From Sesamum alatum (Eukaryota > Streptophyta > Magnoliopsida > Lamiales > Pedaliaceae): 64,000 nucleotides of DNA. Below are positions 1 to 13,400 of the stretch, piece after piece. Both the position numbers and the translations under genes were made by a program. The notes under the pieces are model-generated. The model was not told the DNA's origin. It did no database searches and was given only the letters and a program-made list of their open reading frames with translations. The stretch covers positions 43,198,873 to 43,262,872 of the forward strand of contig JACGWO010000003.1 in assembly GCA_034509735.1 (NCBI GenBank), read 5' to 3'. Numbering within the stretch: the stretch's first letter is position 1; every line of letters begins with the position of its first letter.

Positions 1-682
1 CGTGCAAATGTTGCAGAAACCCATAGAAATGTTAGTTTATGGTTCCTTGTTATAGCCTTATAAATGCAGCAGTGGAAATAGCAAGAGAGCAGAGAGCCTT
101 ATCTCCATACAAGCAGACTACTAGTAGGCTTTTCCTACTAATATGGAGCAATAAATTAAATGGTGTGCTGATAGTGTGAACATGATTCTTGATTCTTGAT
201 TCTTGCATACCAACAACAACCAAGTACTAAAGGACGATTTTCAAGAAGATGAAAATGGACTTTATCTCTTCACGTGAAGGGTTGATGTAAATAATGTAAT
301 CTATATTTGCTTAAGCATGTCTTAGAAGATTACAAGCACTTTGTTCCCATTATCTTCTTTTTGAATGCATCATCATCTCACAAGACTATTAAATTCTTGT
401 TTATGCTCCAATTTTAATACGATATTGATAGTTTTTCAGTCGAAAAAAGCAGAAAAAGAGAAAGAAGAAAGCATTTGTGTAAAGATAAAATGTTCACATC
501 TAGATGTATCTAATTAAAAACTACAATACAAACGAAGTTGACAGTCTTTAATAGAAAAAATCTTATTCATATTAGATTTGATCGACCCAAATTAGTCACA
601 TGGTAAGAATAGTATACTTGTAATGTGATTTCACATATGATGAGTATAGTTGTTTACATGGAAAAAGGAAAAAAAGAAGACT
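1..682. other. AT-rich intergenic DNA, no gene recognised
   Basis: No reading frame of note occurs on either strand. The first 200 bases are less AT-rich than what follows and could be the untranslated tail of a gene lying outside the window, but nothing in the sequence proves this. Confidence 0.4.
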
Positions 683-1002
683 GAATTACAACAACTTCTT
701 TTAAAATTTGACATAATTACAAATACTCTTTTATTATTTTAAAAATTATAAATACTTCCAACTGAGTTTTATAAGCGTCTAACAAATAACCAATTTTCAT
801 TTTATGGGTGAACTGATTAAAATGCTTTTAAAAAATGACATTTGATTCGACTAATTTTTCTATAGTTAAAAAAAAGGACAAAATGAACCATTTCAGGTCC
901 TTGATCAAAAATTACAAACTTCAGAAGAATATTTGTAATTTTTAAAATAACAAAAAGTATTCATAATTATGTCAAACCTCGTGGAAGATTATTGTAATTT
1001 AG
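683..1002 (+). mobile_element. Degenerate copy of MITE family 1
   Basis: It has the family's order of blocks: a left arm with 'gacataattacaaatactc', the central 'tgggtgaactgattaaaatg', then 'aaaattacaaac' and a right arm ending 'gtcaaacctcgtgg...tgtaattt'. The arms are near inverted complements. It is shorter and more diverged than the copies at 8139, 23075 and 28014, and no clear target duplication is left. Confidence 0.6.
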
Positions 1003-2019
1003 CAAAAAAAAAAAAAAAAAAAACAAGTGTTGTATGTCCCAACCACCAAAGTGATGCACTCTTCAAAGTGATATATAATATTGAAAGTTGTTTAGATGTA
1101 CAACTCTAATATGCACTACCTAATTGACTATTGAGTGCACTATGAATAAATGCTTTAGAATAGTGGTAGAATTCTCTAGAATACGATTCTAGTAGACTTT
1201 AGTGCTAGTAAATATATATATATATATATATAATTACTTTGCCATCATGAAAAAACATTATACTTGGATTTTTTAATCTTTCCTTATCTTTTTGAGCTGT
1301 TAGATTTAGGTACAAGTTAGTACCATTTATTGCTATCATCAATCTTTATAATTGTCAACCAACAAAACCCTATATATTTCTTCTTTTTTTTTTTCAAAGA
1401 AATGGACAATTGAGCATGGGAGTGAAATAAAAAATCACCTCATGGTTCCCAAATACTTAAAAAGAAATTTTTTTAAATGGTTGGTGTTTTCTCAAATTAA
1501 TGAATAGTAATTTGGTATTAAGAAAATAATATTCGAGATATTTACAGTGGAGTTAAGAGCTTTAACTTGTAATAAGGTATATATATTTATAGTGTTTTTT
1601 GCATATGAAAAATTATCTCTATACTTTTATAAATAACTAGAAAGAATGACATGCGATGCACGTGTACAAATATATTTTTAGAAGTAAATATATTATTTAT
1701 ATTAAGCTCATGATATTATTCATATTTTTTTAATTGAAACATTAGTATTATACAATATTTACAAACAAATTGATAATAATTATTTAAATTGATAAGGAAA
1801 TTATTCAATTCTATTATTTGTAATTCACTTTCTAAATTTAATTGGTACTATTGAATAAAAAGATATTCCCCAAAATTGAAATTTTGTATTTTGTATATTC
1901 ATCAATAATTATTTCATTGTTATCTATCAAACCAATTAATATGAAAATATAAAATAATGATGTTCAAAAAATTAATATAAAAATAATTAATTAAAGCTCA
2001 TTATCTTGGATAGAATAAA
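1003..2019. other. AT-rich repeat-derived DNA
   Basis: The stretch contains an A-tract just after 1003, a (TA)n tract near 1212-1232 and a short 'catgcgatgcacgtgt' segment near 1650 of a kind common in plant repeats. No gene is visible. Confidence 0.4.
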
Positions 2020-2560
2020 TTCCAATTTAATAGAATAAATTGATCATTTTATTTATAGGTTTTATTATGCATATTTTCTGTTGTTTAATTTTGTTTTATT
2101 TTTGTTACATTTTGTATGTGTGTGTTGTATGTTTTCTTTTAGTACTATATTTGAATGTAATTTATTTTTAATTTATTGACACTATTACAAACTAATTATT
2201 TATTGACTATTGTTATAAAACTATAATCAAATTGGACTATAGTACCAATATTTTATATTGTAAGATTTTATAATGTATGTTAATCATATTTCAGTATCAA
2301 CTTTTTTATATTGTCAAAGCATTACTTACATGCTTATTAGCTTCTAAATTTTAAAATATTATTGTATAAAATTTTATTTTTCACCTTTATAAAAAAAAAC
2401 AATAGATGTAAAAGATAAACATTCAGAATTATCTAATACTAAAAGATCAAGTTCTAAGAGATTCACTCAATAGTTGAATTTTCATAAGCAATTTCAATTT
2501 AATAATATTATATTCATATATCAATTTTTATTCTCTTTACTACTCATGCTTTTTAAACTT
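2020..2560 (+). repeat. Diverged direct duplication, copy 1
   Basis: Shared blocks with 3320-3990 in the same order and orientation include 'aggttttatt', 'tttaatttattgacact', 'tattgtataaaatttta', 'caatagatgtaaaag' and 'gagattc.ctcaatagttga'. Both copies are AT-rich and non-coding. The offset grows from about 1.3 to 1.45 kb along the copies, so indels have accumulated. The parent element is not recognised. Confidence 0.65.
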
Positions 2561-3319
2561 TTAAGTTATTTTTATAAATTTATTACTGAAAAAATATATT
2601 AATCTCATTGGCTTATTTATTTATCATTTTTTTTCTAATTTCAATATAATTAACTCAATTTTTGTTTATTGTTTTATTGTACTAAGTTTATTCTCAAAAT
2701 TTATTATTTTTATTAATATGAAGATGTAATTAAAATTTTAAACTTTTAATTGTTATTGTGTTAATGTTTACTCACCATTTGACTTTTCTTATTTTCATAA
2801 GGGAAAATAGCATTTTTCAGTCCGTAACTTAGGTCCTTTCCATTTTAATTTGATCCATTAATTTTGGAATTCTCACATTCGGTCCCGTAAATATTAAAAA
2901 GTAACAATTTTGGTTCCATAACACCTTTCCCTCTGGATATTCAAAAGAAAACGCATGTGGGCGTGAAGTGTATAATAATCCAAGGGGACCAAATGTTACA
3001 ATTTTTATGTACCTTTTAAGCATAAAAGTAGTTATATATGTCTCGTTAGGACCTACAATTATGTTAGTTAATTTACTACTCAATAAGATAAGGTTTGAAA
3101 TTAAATTATTTATTATTATTACTATTTATACTCTTTTTCAATGTCAATGTCTTGGGGGTGCAGGGGGAGTGGGACATGATGTTTTTAGCCTATTAATATT
3201 GAAATAAAATCAATAGTTAGCTCTTCTTTTAAATTTTCAATAGCAATTCTAATTTAGTCAGATTGGTAATTTTTATTTATAATTATATTTTGATACTTAT
3301 TCGTTATTCCATTTTAGAA
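2561..3319. other. Spacer with a partial TIR-element arm
   Basis: This lies between the two duplicated blocks. Around 2800-3000 there is 'tccgtaactta...ggtcccgtaaatatt...ggggaccaaatgttac', the style of inverted 'ggtcc' arms seen in other fold-back elements here. Small reading frames occur on both strands but look accidental. Confidence 0.4.
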
Positions 3320-3990
3320 GAAATTCCATTTTAATAAAATTGATCTTTTTATTCGTAGGTTTTATTGTGCCTCTTTGCTATTGTTTGATTGTGCTATGTT
3401 ATGTTTGTGTATGCAATATATTTTCTTTTACTATATTTTGAATGTCGTTGATTTTTAATTTATTGACACTAGATGATTACAAGCTAATTATTTATTGACT
3501 ATCATTATAAAAATATAATTCAATTGGACAATATATCAATATTCGTATTATAAGATCGTAATGTTAATTATATTTTAGTATCAACTTTTAAATATTGTCA
3601 AAGTATCATTTACATGCTTTATTACCTTCTAAATTTTTGAAATATTATTGTATAAAATTTTAATTTTTGCCTTTATATTGCAATTTTTAGTTCTATATGC
3701 TTTTAGTTTAACTTCTTAATCTTATCTTCATATGCACCGATTGATATAATTTATTTCTTATTCAATAAATATATTATGTTACAACTTAATTTTTTATGTC
3801 ACATTTGTTGATGTAATACTTTTATTTTATTAATTACTATAAAAAAACAATAGATGTAAAAGTAAAGTATTTAGAATTAATATTAAAAAAATCAAGCACT
3901 AAGAGATTCGCTCAATAGTTGAATTTTCACAAGCAATTTCAAGTTAATAATATCATGTCCATATACAATTTTAACTTGTAATTAAATTTT
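3320..3990 (+). repeat. Diverged direct duplication, copy 2
   Basis: This is the second copy of the block at 2020-2560. It carries an extra stretch near 3690-3835 that copy 1 lacks. It is non-coding. Confidence 0.65.
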
Positions 3991-4242
3991 GATAGTTATT
4001 CATTATTATATATATAAGTTTAGATTAGTACTTTATATATTATTCATGTGTACTTTATTTTAAATTTTAATGTGTCATGATAAATTAAAAATTTCTTAAT
4101 AGAATTAAGATTTCTTCTAACAAAGTACGTAATTGTGTTGAAATATTATTTGGCATATTAATTTTTTTTAGTTAAATAGTTATTCCTAAGTAGTTAAAAT
4201 TTAATGCGTGATAGGTTTGTGTAATTGAGCTCATTCATGATT

Positions 4243-4559
4243 CACGGGGAAAATTACAATTTTGGTCCTGTATGTATAGGGGGTTGGCATTTTTAGTCCT
4301 ATACGATTTTATTTTCGCATTTTGGTCCTGTAAGTTCGCAATTTTCGCGTTTTTGGTCGTATTCCGGTGAAAATAACCGAAAAAAGTCATGTGCAAGGTA
4401 CATGACCACATTTTAAAAAAGTTTCCGGCCATTTTCGCCGGAATAGGACCAAAAATGCGAAAATCGCGAACTTACAGGACCAAAATGCAAAAATAAAATC
4501 ATACAGGACTAAAAATACCAACCCCCTATACATACAGGACCAAAATTGCAATTTCTCCA
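4243..4559. mobile_element. Fold-back (long-TIR) MITE of about 315 bp
   Basis: The arms are long and nearly perfect inverted complements: 'ttacaattttggtcctgtat' and 'gtatagggggttgg' on the left, their complements 'ccaaccccctatac' and 'atacaggaccaaaatt' on the right. The two arms almost meet at a short centre near 4395-4420. A partial second arm ('tttttgtcctgtatgtatag') follows at about 4597-4640. A related 27-base stretch ending 'cattcatgattca' flanks both sides (about 4218-4243 and 4652-4677), possibly a duplicated flank. Confidence 0.75.
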
Positions 4560-4699
4560 ATAAATTTTTGTTATCACTAATGAGAATATTTTTTAGGAAA
4601 AATTGTAATTTTTGTCCTGTATGTATAGGGGTTAGCAAATTATTAAAATTTTGTGCAATTGGATTCATTCATGATTCAAGATTTAATTTTTTTATTCTA

Positions 4700-7600
4700 A
4701 ATTTATATGAAGGAGGTTTAGAATATTTAGAATTCTAAATTGTTAAAAATTTCAGATTCTATAATATAATAATTAATAATATTTAAATAAAAATATATTT
4801 ATCTTTTCATAATGAAAAACAAATGAGTTGACTATTCACACATTTAAATAAAATATAGATTTAATATTACTGATATATCCATCGAGCACAATAATCACAT
4901 GTGAGTCGTTTCTTTTTCTTTTTTGTTTTGTAATTTTCCTTTTGGTGCAAACTGCTAACTGTTTATATGTCTTAGTCTGAAAAGTGCGAAAACCTTGCTC
5001 GAGAGTCGCGAGGCTATCACGTTTTCCACGTGTCAGCGGTAGGTGGGATCACACTCACCCCTCACCAATTATATTTTTTGTTGGATTACAATAACCTTCC
5101 ATAAAATTTAATATAATTATAAAGATTTTTTTTTATGGATAAACTGACCAAAATACCTTTATGCAAATTAAATTATTTTTTAAATTTTTTGGACAAAAAT
5201 ATATAGGGAGAGATTTCTTACGTTTTTTACACAGATGAACAATTATATAATTTATCTCAGTTGATTTTTCAACAATTTTAAAAAAAATCAAGAGCAAAAT
5301 TGACCATTTTTTGCCCTTGGTTAAAAATTACAAACCTCAACGAGGGTATTTATAATTTTTGAAACAACAAAAAAATATTCATAATTATGTCAAAATTTCA
5401 GAAAAAGACATCGTAATTCACCCTATATTTTAACATTGTCCAATTTTTATAGGGTAGAAAATGCATATGGTGCAAAAGTAAACACCACATCAGAGTTAGG
5501 TTTAAGATTTAAGAAGGATTAATTAGGTGGTAATAACTCAGTATTCAATCTTTTCAATATCAAGGACGTGAAATAGGAAAATTTGTAAATATATTACACA
5601 ATATTTTTAATTTAATGACTATTTATTCCTTCTACAGCTATTTTATTTTATCTGTTAGGCTAAATCTTATCATTAGTTCCTCATTTTTACTTTTCGTTCA
5701 AATCTAGTCTTCCATATTTTAAATGCACCATAATAGTTCCTCATTTTTTAAACTGATGTTGCTCAAAATTAATAAACACAATCAACAAAAATATCGAGTA
5801 ATTCTATTGGGTTTTTGGAATGTAATACAATCCTTGATATGTTGCAAAATATAATCTAGTTCAAAAGTAATACTTATACATCTTTTTGTCAAGGATTTAA
5901 CCTCCCCGAATAAGAGAATGTGAAAGGGTTTATATACTAAGGAACTATATAAGGCAAGCGGTGACTCTTTACGATCTTGTCCTTGGTTCTTTCATATAAA
6001 GTTATATATGGTCGATCCCTCGAGGGTGGTGACGTAATTTCCCCAACTCCTCATCAATGCCCTCCATGATCTTTTCCTCTCATAAAAGGCTATCTATGTT
6101 TCATGCCTCCAATAATGTCATTGGTTATGGTAACCTCCATATTGATTTTTGTAATTTATGTTGACTTCTATTTTTATCCACATCATAAATAGATCTCACT
6201 TAAGTTTTAACGAAACCTAATTAAATTGAATGAAATTTCCACTGATGGGATGTAAAGTCGAAAAAACTCTTGTATTATAATAATTTAACAATAATTAAAA
6301 ATATCATGTACTCCAGTAATATTATTTTTTATAACTAAATGAAATAGAAATACTAACAAAACAACAATTAATTGTTCAGAAAAAGAACAAATGCAAGTTG
6401 AATATATCCTTTAAATTTCGCAATGCTTTTTGAATATGGCTTTTAGTGTAAGTTATTAAACTATGAGTTTGCCATAAACATTGAGAAATAAAGATAGTTG
6501 ACAATAACAAAATAATAAAAATGTTACAATCAAGTGTGAATAGTGAAAAAGAAAAGTCAATTAGTTATAATAATAAAAAAGAATATGTTGATTGAGATTC
6601 ATGCAATTTCTATTATTTTATATTTTGCATTTTAATACCTAAACATAAAGTACATTTATTTCCTTTGATTTTCTTTCTGAATAATTAGTAGTTGTTTTTT
6701 GTTTAATTATAACATGGTAGTTTTTAATAATGAAAAATTATTAAATTACATAAGTTTTTTTAAACCTTAATTAGTGGAATTATACCTTCCACTTTAATTA
6801 GATTCCCCTTTAGCAGAAAGAAATAATTAAATAAGGGAGAGGAAACCCTTTAGCCAACTAAAAAACCAAAAGGAAAATCCAAAAGCTGTGTACAAATTAT
6901 GTTTGTGGGTCTTTTATTCTCTTTGATTATTGTTGCGGGTCCAATCCAATGTTATGCATTCTTCAGAGTACAGCCGGGACATAGTAGACCACTGGGTATT
7001 GAGTAGACAATAAATGCTTTATTAAATTGGTAGAAATTATCTATCTGCGACCTATTAACATAGCACTAGTAGTAGTACTAGCAGCATAATCGATGATTCT
7101 TTATTCAAGTGGTGAGGTTGTGATCACGGGTTTAAATACTATAAATGTAAAATATTATTTAATTTATAAGATGTTTGTTTTATTCATGTGGTTATTTTAA
7201 TGTTGGTTTTAGTAAATATAAAGATGTTTATTGTGTATTGAATATTATTATAGCAATTGATTGCTATATTTATTATTAAAAAAAAAGAGGGGGAGGGGGG
7301 AGTACTAGTAGCAATACATTGATGCCTTTCTTTCATGCATTTCTATCAAATCGGATCCGGACAAGAATTTTCCCATGGTGAATGGAAATGTAAAAATCTT
7401 CCCTCAAGACTTTTAGGTGGAAGTTACTGCGATATATTTATTTGTTGAATTCTCTCCGTTTTAATTTTAAATTTTATTTTATTTTACTTTTCTAATAATT
7501 AATCATTATAAAAGAAAATTTGATTTATTAATTTCAGTTCCCATTTTCTTATCTAAGCTAAATAAATCACGGAATAGGTAATTAACAAATTTCGACTAAA

Positions 7601-8129
7601 CACATCTGGGACTGCATAGTATTGAATAGCTTTCACTTCATAGTTTTTAGTTTTTCGAATTGTTCTTGAAAGGAAATTATCGTCATCAAGCCTCGATTGA
7701 TTTTGTCATATCCAAGAAATGAGTTTTGCTTAATCCTTCAACAATCTTATAGTACTGACAAATTTCACTTTAAGAACAGCGAACTTATGCTTCAAAACCT
7801 TTTCAAAATTCATACTTCTTCAACACACAACATTAACTTCAATATAAGAACATCACATGCTCTGTGAAGACAAACAAAATTGAAATTGGGACATCATTTA
7901 TTAGACCAAGAAAGTAGATTAGATTGATAATAGTCAATTTTCTTGATGTATTAGCATTAATGTGGGTGGTCACTATAGTCTATATTTATTGCATCATAAT
8001 GGAAATTTCCGTTATTTATTTCATGCTTCCAATAGTCAACTTTATTACAGCACCACCAGATATTTTCATCTAACTTAATAAGCAACAATTATCTAGATCT
8101 TACAGTTGGCCAAACAACATATATTTCAT
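4700..8129. other. AT-rich intergenic DNA with scattered repeat pieces
   Basis: Apart from the MITE at 5082-5423, no gene is recognised. A G-box-like 'ccacgtgtc' lies near 5027 in a short GC-richer patch (4990-5060). Region 5880-6150 is also less AT-rich but has no useful reading frame. A G-rich run follows an A-tract near 7285-7300. Confidence 0.4.
5082..5423 (+). mobile_element. MITE family 1 copy
   Basis: Family blocks are present in order: a 'ttacaataaccttcc' arm, 'taaactgaccaaaatac', 'agggagagatttcttacg', 'tttttacacagatga', 'aaaattacaaacctcaa' and a right arm ending 'gtaattcaccc'. Internal deletions make it shorter than the full copies of about 420 bp. Confidence 0.7.
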
Positions 8130-8138
8130 TAATAGATT

Positions 8139-8550
8139 GGGTAAATTACATCTACTTCCCATGAAATTTGGCATAATTACAAATACTCACTTGTTATTTG
8201 AAAAATTATAAATACTCTCCGAAGGTTTGTAACCATCTAACAAATAACCCATTTACATCCATTTTTATGGGTGAATTGACAAAAATACAAAAATACCCTT
8301 ATGTATTTTATTTAATTTTTAAAATTATTTGAATTTTTTTTAACTTAAAGTTTTTTACACAGAGGAGTTAATAATGCAATTTGCCTCGGCTGATTTTTCT
8401 GCAATATAACTAAAAAATCAAGGGCAAAATGGTTAATTTAGGCCTTTGGTTGAAAATTACAAACCTCATAGAAATATTTGTAATTTTTCAAACAATAAGA
8501 GGATATTTATAATTATATCAAACCTCATTAGAAATAGAAATAATTTACCC
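8139..8550 (+). mobile_element. MITE family 1 copy with 8/9 target duplication
   Basis: It begins 'gggtaaattacatctac' and ends '...taatttaccc'. The arms of about 90 bp are inverted complements. Flanks are taatagatt (8130-8138) and taataggtt (8551-8559), matching at 8 of 9 positions. A 9-bp duplication is typical of Mutator-like elements. There is no coding capacity. Confidence 0.85.
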
Positions 8551-8811
8551 TAATAGGTTACCAACTTGTATGGAACCCCTCAACCCCCGTCTACTTCAAA
8601 AATCATTAAATAAACCTTCCTTCTTATATTATTAAATCTCAAGTGAAACGTAACAATGTGTAAAATTTGTAATAGAACGTAAACTCAACTCTAAGAGACT
8701 AACACAATAAATACTCAGAAAATTGGAAATGATAAAATTTTGACCCATAACAAACCAAAAATTGGGACTCGTTTCAGAAAAGAAGACAAGAATATGAAAT
8801 TAAATTGGAAA

Positions 8812-9070
8812 AAAATGCAAGCAACCTCCCTATGATATTGTAAATGATTAAATTACTCTATGAAAAATAAATAACAATTTACCTCCCAATATTTTTTAAA
8901 ATGAATCAATTTACCTCCCGATGTTTTTTAAAATGGAGCAATTTACCTCCCTAGACTGTCTAAGAAGGTAAATTGCTCCATTTTAAAAAACACAAAGAGT
9001 AAATTTCTATTTTTTTTATAAAGAATAATTTGCTCATTTGTAATATCACAGGGAGGTAAATTACATTAAA
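8812..9070. mobile_element. Fold-back element with 'aatttacctccc' arms
   Basis: The left half repeats 'caatttacctccc' and 'ttttttaaaatg'. The right half carries the complements ('ggtaaattgctccattttaa', 'gggaggtaaatt'). Axis of symmetry is near 8960. Non-coding. Confidence 0.65.
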
Positions 9071-9094
9071 CTCAATTAAATTGTCATAGATGTG

Positions 9095-9600
9095 ATGAAA
9101 GGCTTAAATGAATTTTTCGTCATATATCTTTTGTCTTTTGATATTTTAGTCCTTTATTTTTCTAGGTTAGCAAATAGGTCCTATAACTTTTTAATGTTTC
9201 GCAATTTTGGTCCTTCAATCACCGGAGTTTGCAAATGTCACCAGAATTTTTTTTTTTTAATTTGGGACTTTTGTTCCCATTGGTCAAATTACTGCCAGCA
9301 TAAAACCAAATTTTCGTCCTATATCTTTTATATTTTCGTGTCTTAGTCCTTTATTTTTCTAGTGTAGCAAATAGATCCTTTATAATTTTTTCGCGATTTT
9401 GGTCCATTAAATTGACCAATGGGAACAAAAGCCCCAAATTAAAAAAAAAATCCGGCAATATTTGCAAACTCCGACGATTGAAGGACCAAAATTGTGAAAA
9501 TATAGAAATTACAGGACTTATTTGCTACCCTAGAAAAATAAAGGACTAAAATGCTAAAATACAAAAAATACAGAACAAAAATTATATTTAATCATGTGAT
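9095..9600. mobile_element. Fold-back element with 'ggtccttcaatc' arms
   Basis: Left arm features 'tagtcctttatttttctagg', 'gcaattttggtccttcaatc' and 'ggagtttgcaaat' reappear as complements at 9430-9590. A third, partial arm lies in the middle (about 9310-9400), so the copy is either rearranged or holds a nested partial copy. Confidence 0.7.
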
Positions 9601-10488
9601 GAGAGAAATAATGACTAAGTCTACTTTAGACTTCCCTTGTGTCTATCTTCATTTAATTGCGTTCGTCTTTCTTATCATCAAGTTTTATAATAATAATTGA
9701 TCCGGATGTCTTCATCTACACACCACTACATTACCTAAACCGAAAAGCCAAGTGACAGGGACAGCAGATCCTCATAAGTTCATGTCCATCATTGTGCAAT
9801 GCACCTCATCGCCCTTAAATGCCTTTGTTTGTCCCTGAAGAAACAGCATGCCGTTTAGCCCATAACCTAAGTTGTAATTATTAAACAAGACATTAAGGAA
9901 TCAATAATGGCCAAGGAGTAGTAGTAGTAATATCAAGACTGACTCACTCCCACTAACTAGTAACTACCACCATTTAATGGAAGGTTGCATTTAGTACTAG
10001 GAACAATATGCCGAGTGATGACAATCTTGTCAAAGACTGCAAGGCATTGTGCCGACGGCCGACCTCCTGGAATATGGTATCTGCAAATACTTTACTAAAC
10101 ATGATATTCCTAGGACTCGGTGATCGGTGTTCTCTATTTGGGTCCTGTACTCAAATCGGAACAAGACAAATTCTCATGTTATCAACTGAAATCCGAAAGA
10201 GTAAAGTGCCAAACCACTAGTAAACTAATAACTCCTGTGTTCATTCTGTGTGTCCTTTTGCAACTTAGCTGTTACAAGTTAGCAAATTGGGATGAAACCA
10301 AGGAGGAAAAGACGTACTCTTTGCATGTCATCAATGATTTATATTACAATACCCCAGGATATCCAGAAAATATTCCTTCTTAGCATAAGCATGGAAGTTA
10401 TTTAAATCAAAGAGGTGAATGTACAATTTTATGCACATTGCAGACGGACTTCATGGTGTAAAGATTGATAACTCAAATTTTAGAAAAT
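9601..10488 (+). other. Upstream and 5' leader region of the ABC transporter gene
   Basis: Base composition becomes balanced from about 9700. A short frame at 10008-10220 has no recognisable product and is probably leader or accident. A possible acceptor 'cattgcag' near 10435-10443 suggests the leader may be spliced. No clear TATA box was assigned. Confidence 0.4.
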
Positions 10489-13400
10489 ATGCAGGTTGCA
10501 GCTGAGAATAGAGATGAAACAGAGACGTCGAAAGAGGATGTTACCTCACAAACCTTGCCATTTTATAAGCTTCTGAGCCAGGCAGATAGGTTGGACTGGA
10601 TTTTGATGGTTCTTGGTACCTTAGGTTCCATTGTCCACGGCCTTGCCCAACCCATTGGGTATCTTCTGCTGGGCAAAGCCCTTGATGCATTTGGTAATCA
10701 CATCAATAATCCCAATGAAATGGTCAAAGCTCTTAAAAAGGTGAATTACATGCTAAATTGCTCAAAGCATCTAAGTGCATTTGTTCTTACATTCTTTCGA
10801 TCGAATGCACTAGTAATGACTAAGTGCGGTATCCCTTCTGCTTGTGCAGGTTGTTCCATATGTATGGTACATGGCTTTTGCTACATTTCCAGCTGGAATA
10901 CTAGGTAACTGTAATGGCTATTCTGCATAGTTATGTGGAAGTTATTGAAGCATAGTCATATGAAGATGAATCCTTACATGTCAACTGGATAGGAGTTACC
11001 TATCAAAGTAACAAATGTTCCGCGATCAAATATTTCAACAATCATGTAAATTGTAAAACCTAGTGCAGCAAAATTTTGTATCTGAAATAGAATTCTTTAA
11101 TTCAAATGCAGAGATTGGATGCTGGATGTATGCAAGTGAAAGACAAGTAACACGCTTAAGATTAACATTTCTAAAAGCTGTCCTCAGCCAAGAGATCGGG
11201 GCCTTTGATACTGATTTAACTAGCGGGAAAATAATCAGTGGTATTAGTAGCCACATGTTTATCATTCAGGATGCAATTGGTGAGAAGGTAACTGGCTCAT
11301 GCTTCCTCTTTTGCACTGTTTCCGACTATGTTATATTCTCTAAAATTCAAATATTTAGCACTGCATAGGATTTCAAAAAGTCACTTTTAATCAACATAAG
11401 CAACAAAAACATTTTCTGATTTAACATCTCTAACGTTTGATGATTTATCTTTAGAATATTAATTCTGAGTTGATTGCATACAACAAATTTAATGTGCAAA
11501 AACAGTTTGAACATCATACACAAGCATCACAGAATGCCAAAAGATGCAAGCAAAGAACAAAGATAAATCACAAATACGTTATCTGATTTCGACTTACATG
11601 TCTCTGACTGGCAGTTAGGACATTTCTTATCATGCTTCGCCACCTTCTTCTCCGGCGTCTTGATTGCTCTCATTTCCTGCTGGGAAGTGTCACTTCTAGC
11701 ATTATTTGTTGTCCCCATGATTCTTGCAATTGGGGCTACTTATACAACGAAAATGAATGCTATTTCAGCAACAAGGATGTCATTCCTGTCGGAGGCTACT
11801 GCAATGGTAGAACAGGTAGAGAATCAATAAGATTATTAGTAACTCATCAGAAGCCATGAAAATGTACTCTGACTTGCCGAAAATGAATCCAACTCATATA
11901 CAAGTCCTCTTGCTTGCTATATGACAGTCAATTTCCCACGTCAAAACTGTGTTTGCATTTGTTGGAGAGAAGTCAGCAATTAAATCCTTCTCAGAATGCT
12001 TAGCAACACAACTACATATGAGCAAGAATGAAGCATTTGTGAAGGGATTTGGGACAGGTATGTTCCAAGTTGTGACATTCTGTTCATGGGCTATTATTGT
12101 ATTTGTTGGAGCAATTGTTGTAGTAGCTGGGAGAGCACAGGGAGGAGATGTTATTGCTGCAGTTATGAGCATTCTCTTTGGGGCTATGTAAGTTATTATG
12201 GATATTAAGCTATGTCTATCACAAAATTTTGTCCAGTGTCCACTCGCGCTGGACACAACATCAAAGAAGAAAAAAACTCCCTGTCAGGCATCAACTTATT
12301 TTCCTTTCACAATTTCAGATCACTCACATATGCTGCACCGGATATGCAAATCTTCAATCAAGCAAAAGCTGCAGGAAAAGAAGTATTTCAAGTTATTGAA
12401 AGGAAGCCAATGATATACACCAACAGAGAGGGAAAGATACTGGACCTGGTCAATGGCAGCATAGATATATACGATGTGCACTTTGCTTATCCGTCCAGGA
12501 AAGAAACTTTAGTCCTTCAAGGTTTTTCACTATCAATCCCAGCAGGAAAGGTGGTAGCGCTTGTTGGAAGTAGTGGATGCGGAAAGAGCACCATCATGTC
12601 ACTAATAACAAGATTCTATGATCCTATAAAAGGTACTCCTAAGACGCTCATAAGCTGTCTACTAAAGTCATGCATTTTTCGATATCTTCATGGATACATC
12701 AACAAAAGTTCTTTGCTTATTTATCTATGACATATAAGAGAGCAAGAAATAGCTTATACTATTTTGGTTACGATTCCTTTAGGGAAAAAGCCTAACTGAG
12801 TTTGCAATCCTCAGGTGATATTCTCATTGACAACCATAGTATCAAGGATCTTGATCTGAAGTTCCTCAGGAGAAACATAGGACTAGTTTCACAGGAGCCA
12901 TCATTATTTTCTGGCAACATCAAGGACAATATTAAGGCTGGAAACTCAAATGCAGATGATGATGAGATCCACAAAGCAGCTCAAATGGCCAATGCACACT
13001 CCTTCATATCCCAATTTCCAGAGCAATATTTGACTGAGGTCAGATAAACCAAACTTAAAATCTTTAAATGCCACTCTTTACATGATGAAATCATTCCTCA
13101 ACCTAGATCATGGAGAATGAAAAAACTAGAGACCCATCATCATTAACAAAGACAACTGAATAGATATTGTTCAATCACGGAAACAAGGCTGAAGGGCCAA
13201 AAGCTTGCAGCACGCCCATATCCCCTACCTAAATATATGCCACCATAGCATACACATGAAATTTTACTTGTTTATGTGTAGATAAATAATATACCATTAA
13301 TTTCAAATTAGAAAATCTCATGTATGCTGAAGCAGCTTATTTGTTGCATTAGGTAGGACAAAGGGGCGTCCAATTATCAGGTGGACAGAAACAGAGAATA

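Noticed and set aside
2829..3207. Overlapping small ORFs in both directions
   Set aside because: They lie in AT-rich repeat DNA, have no domain and contain inverted-repeat arms.
10008..10383. Open frames just upstream of the ABC transporter
   Set aside because: No recognisable domain and no splice link that adds a sensible N-terminus; probably leader sequence.
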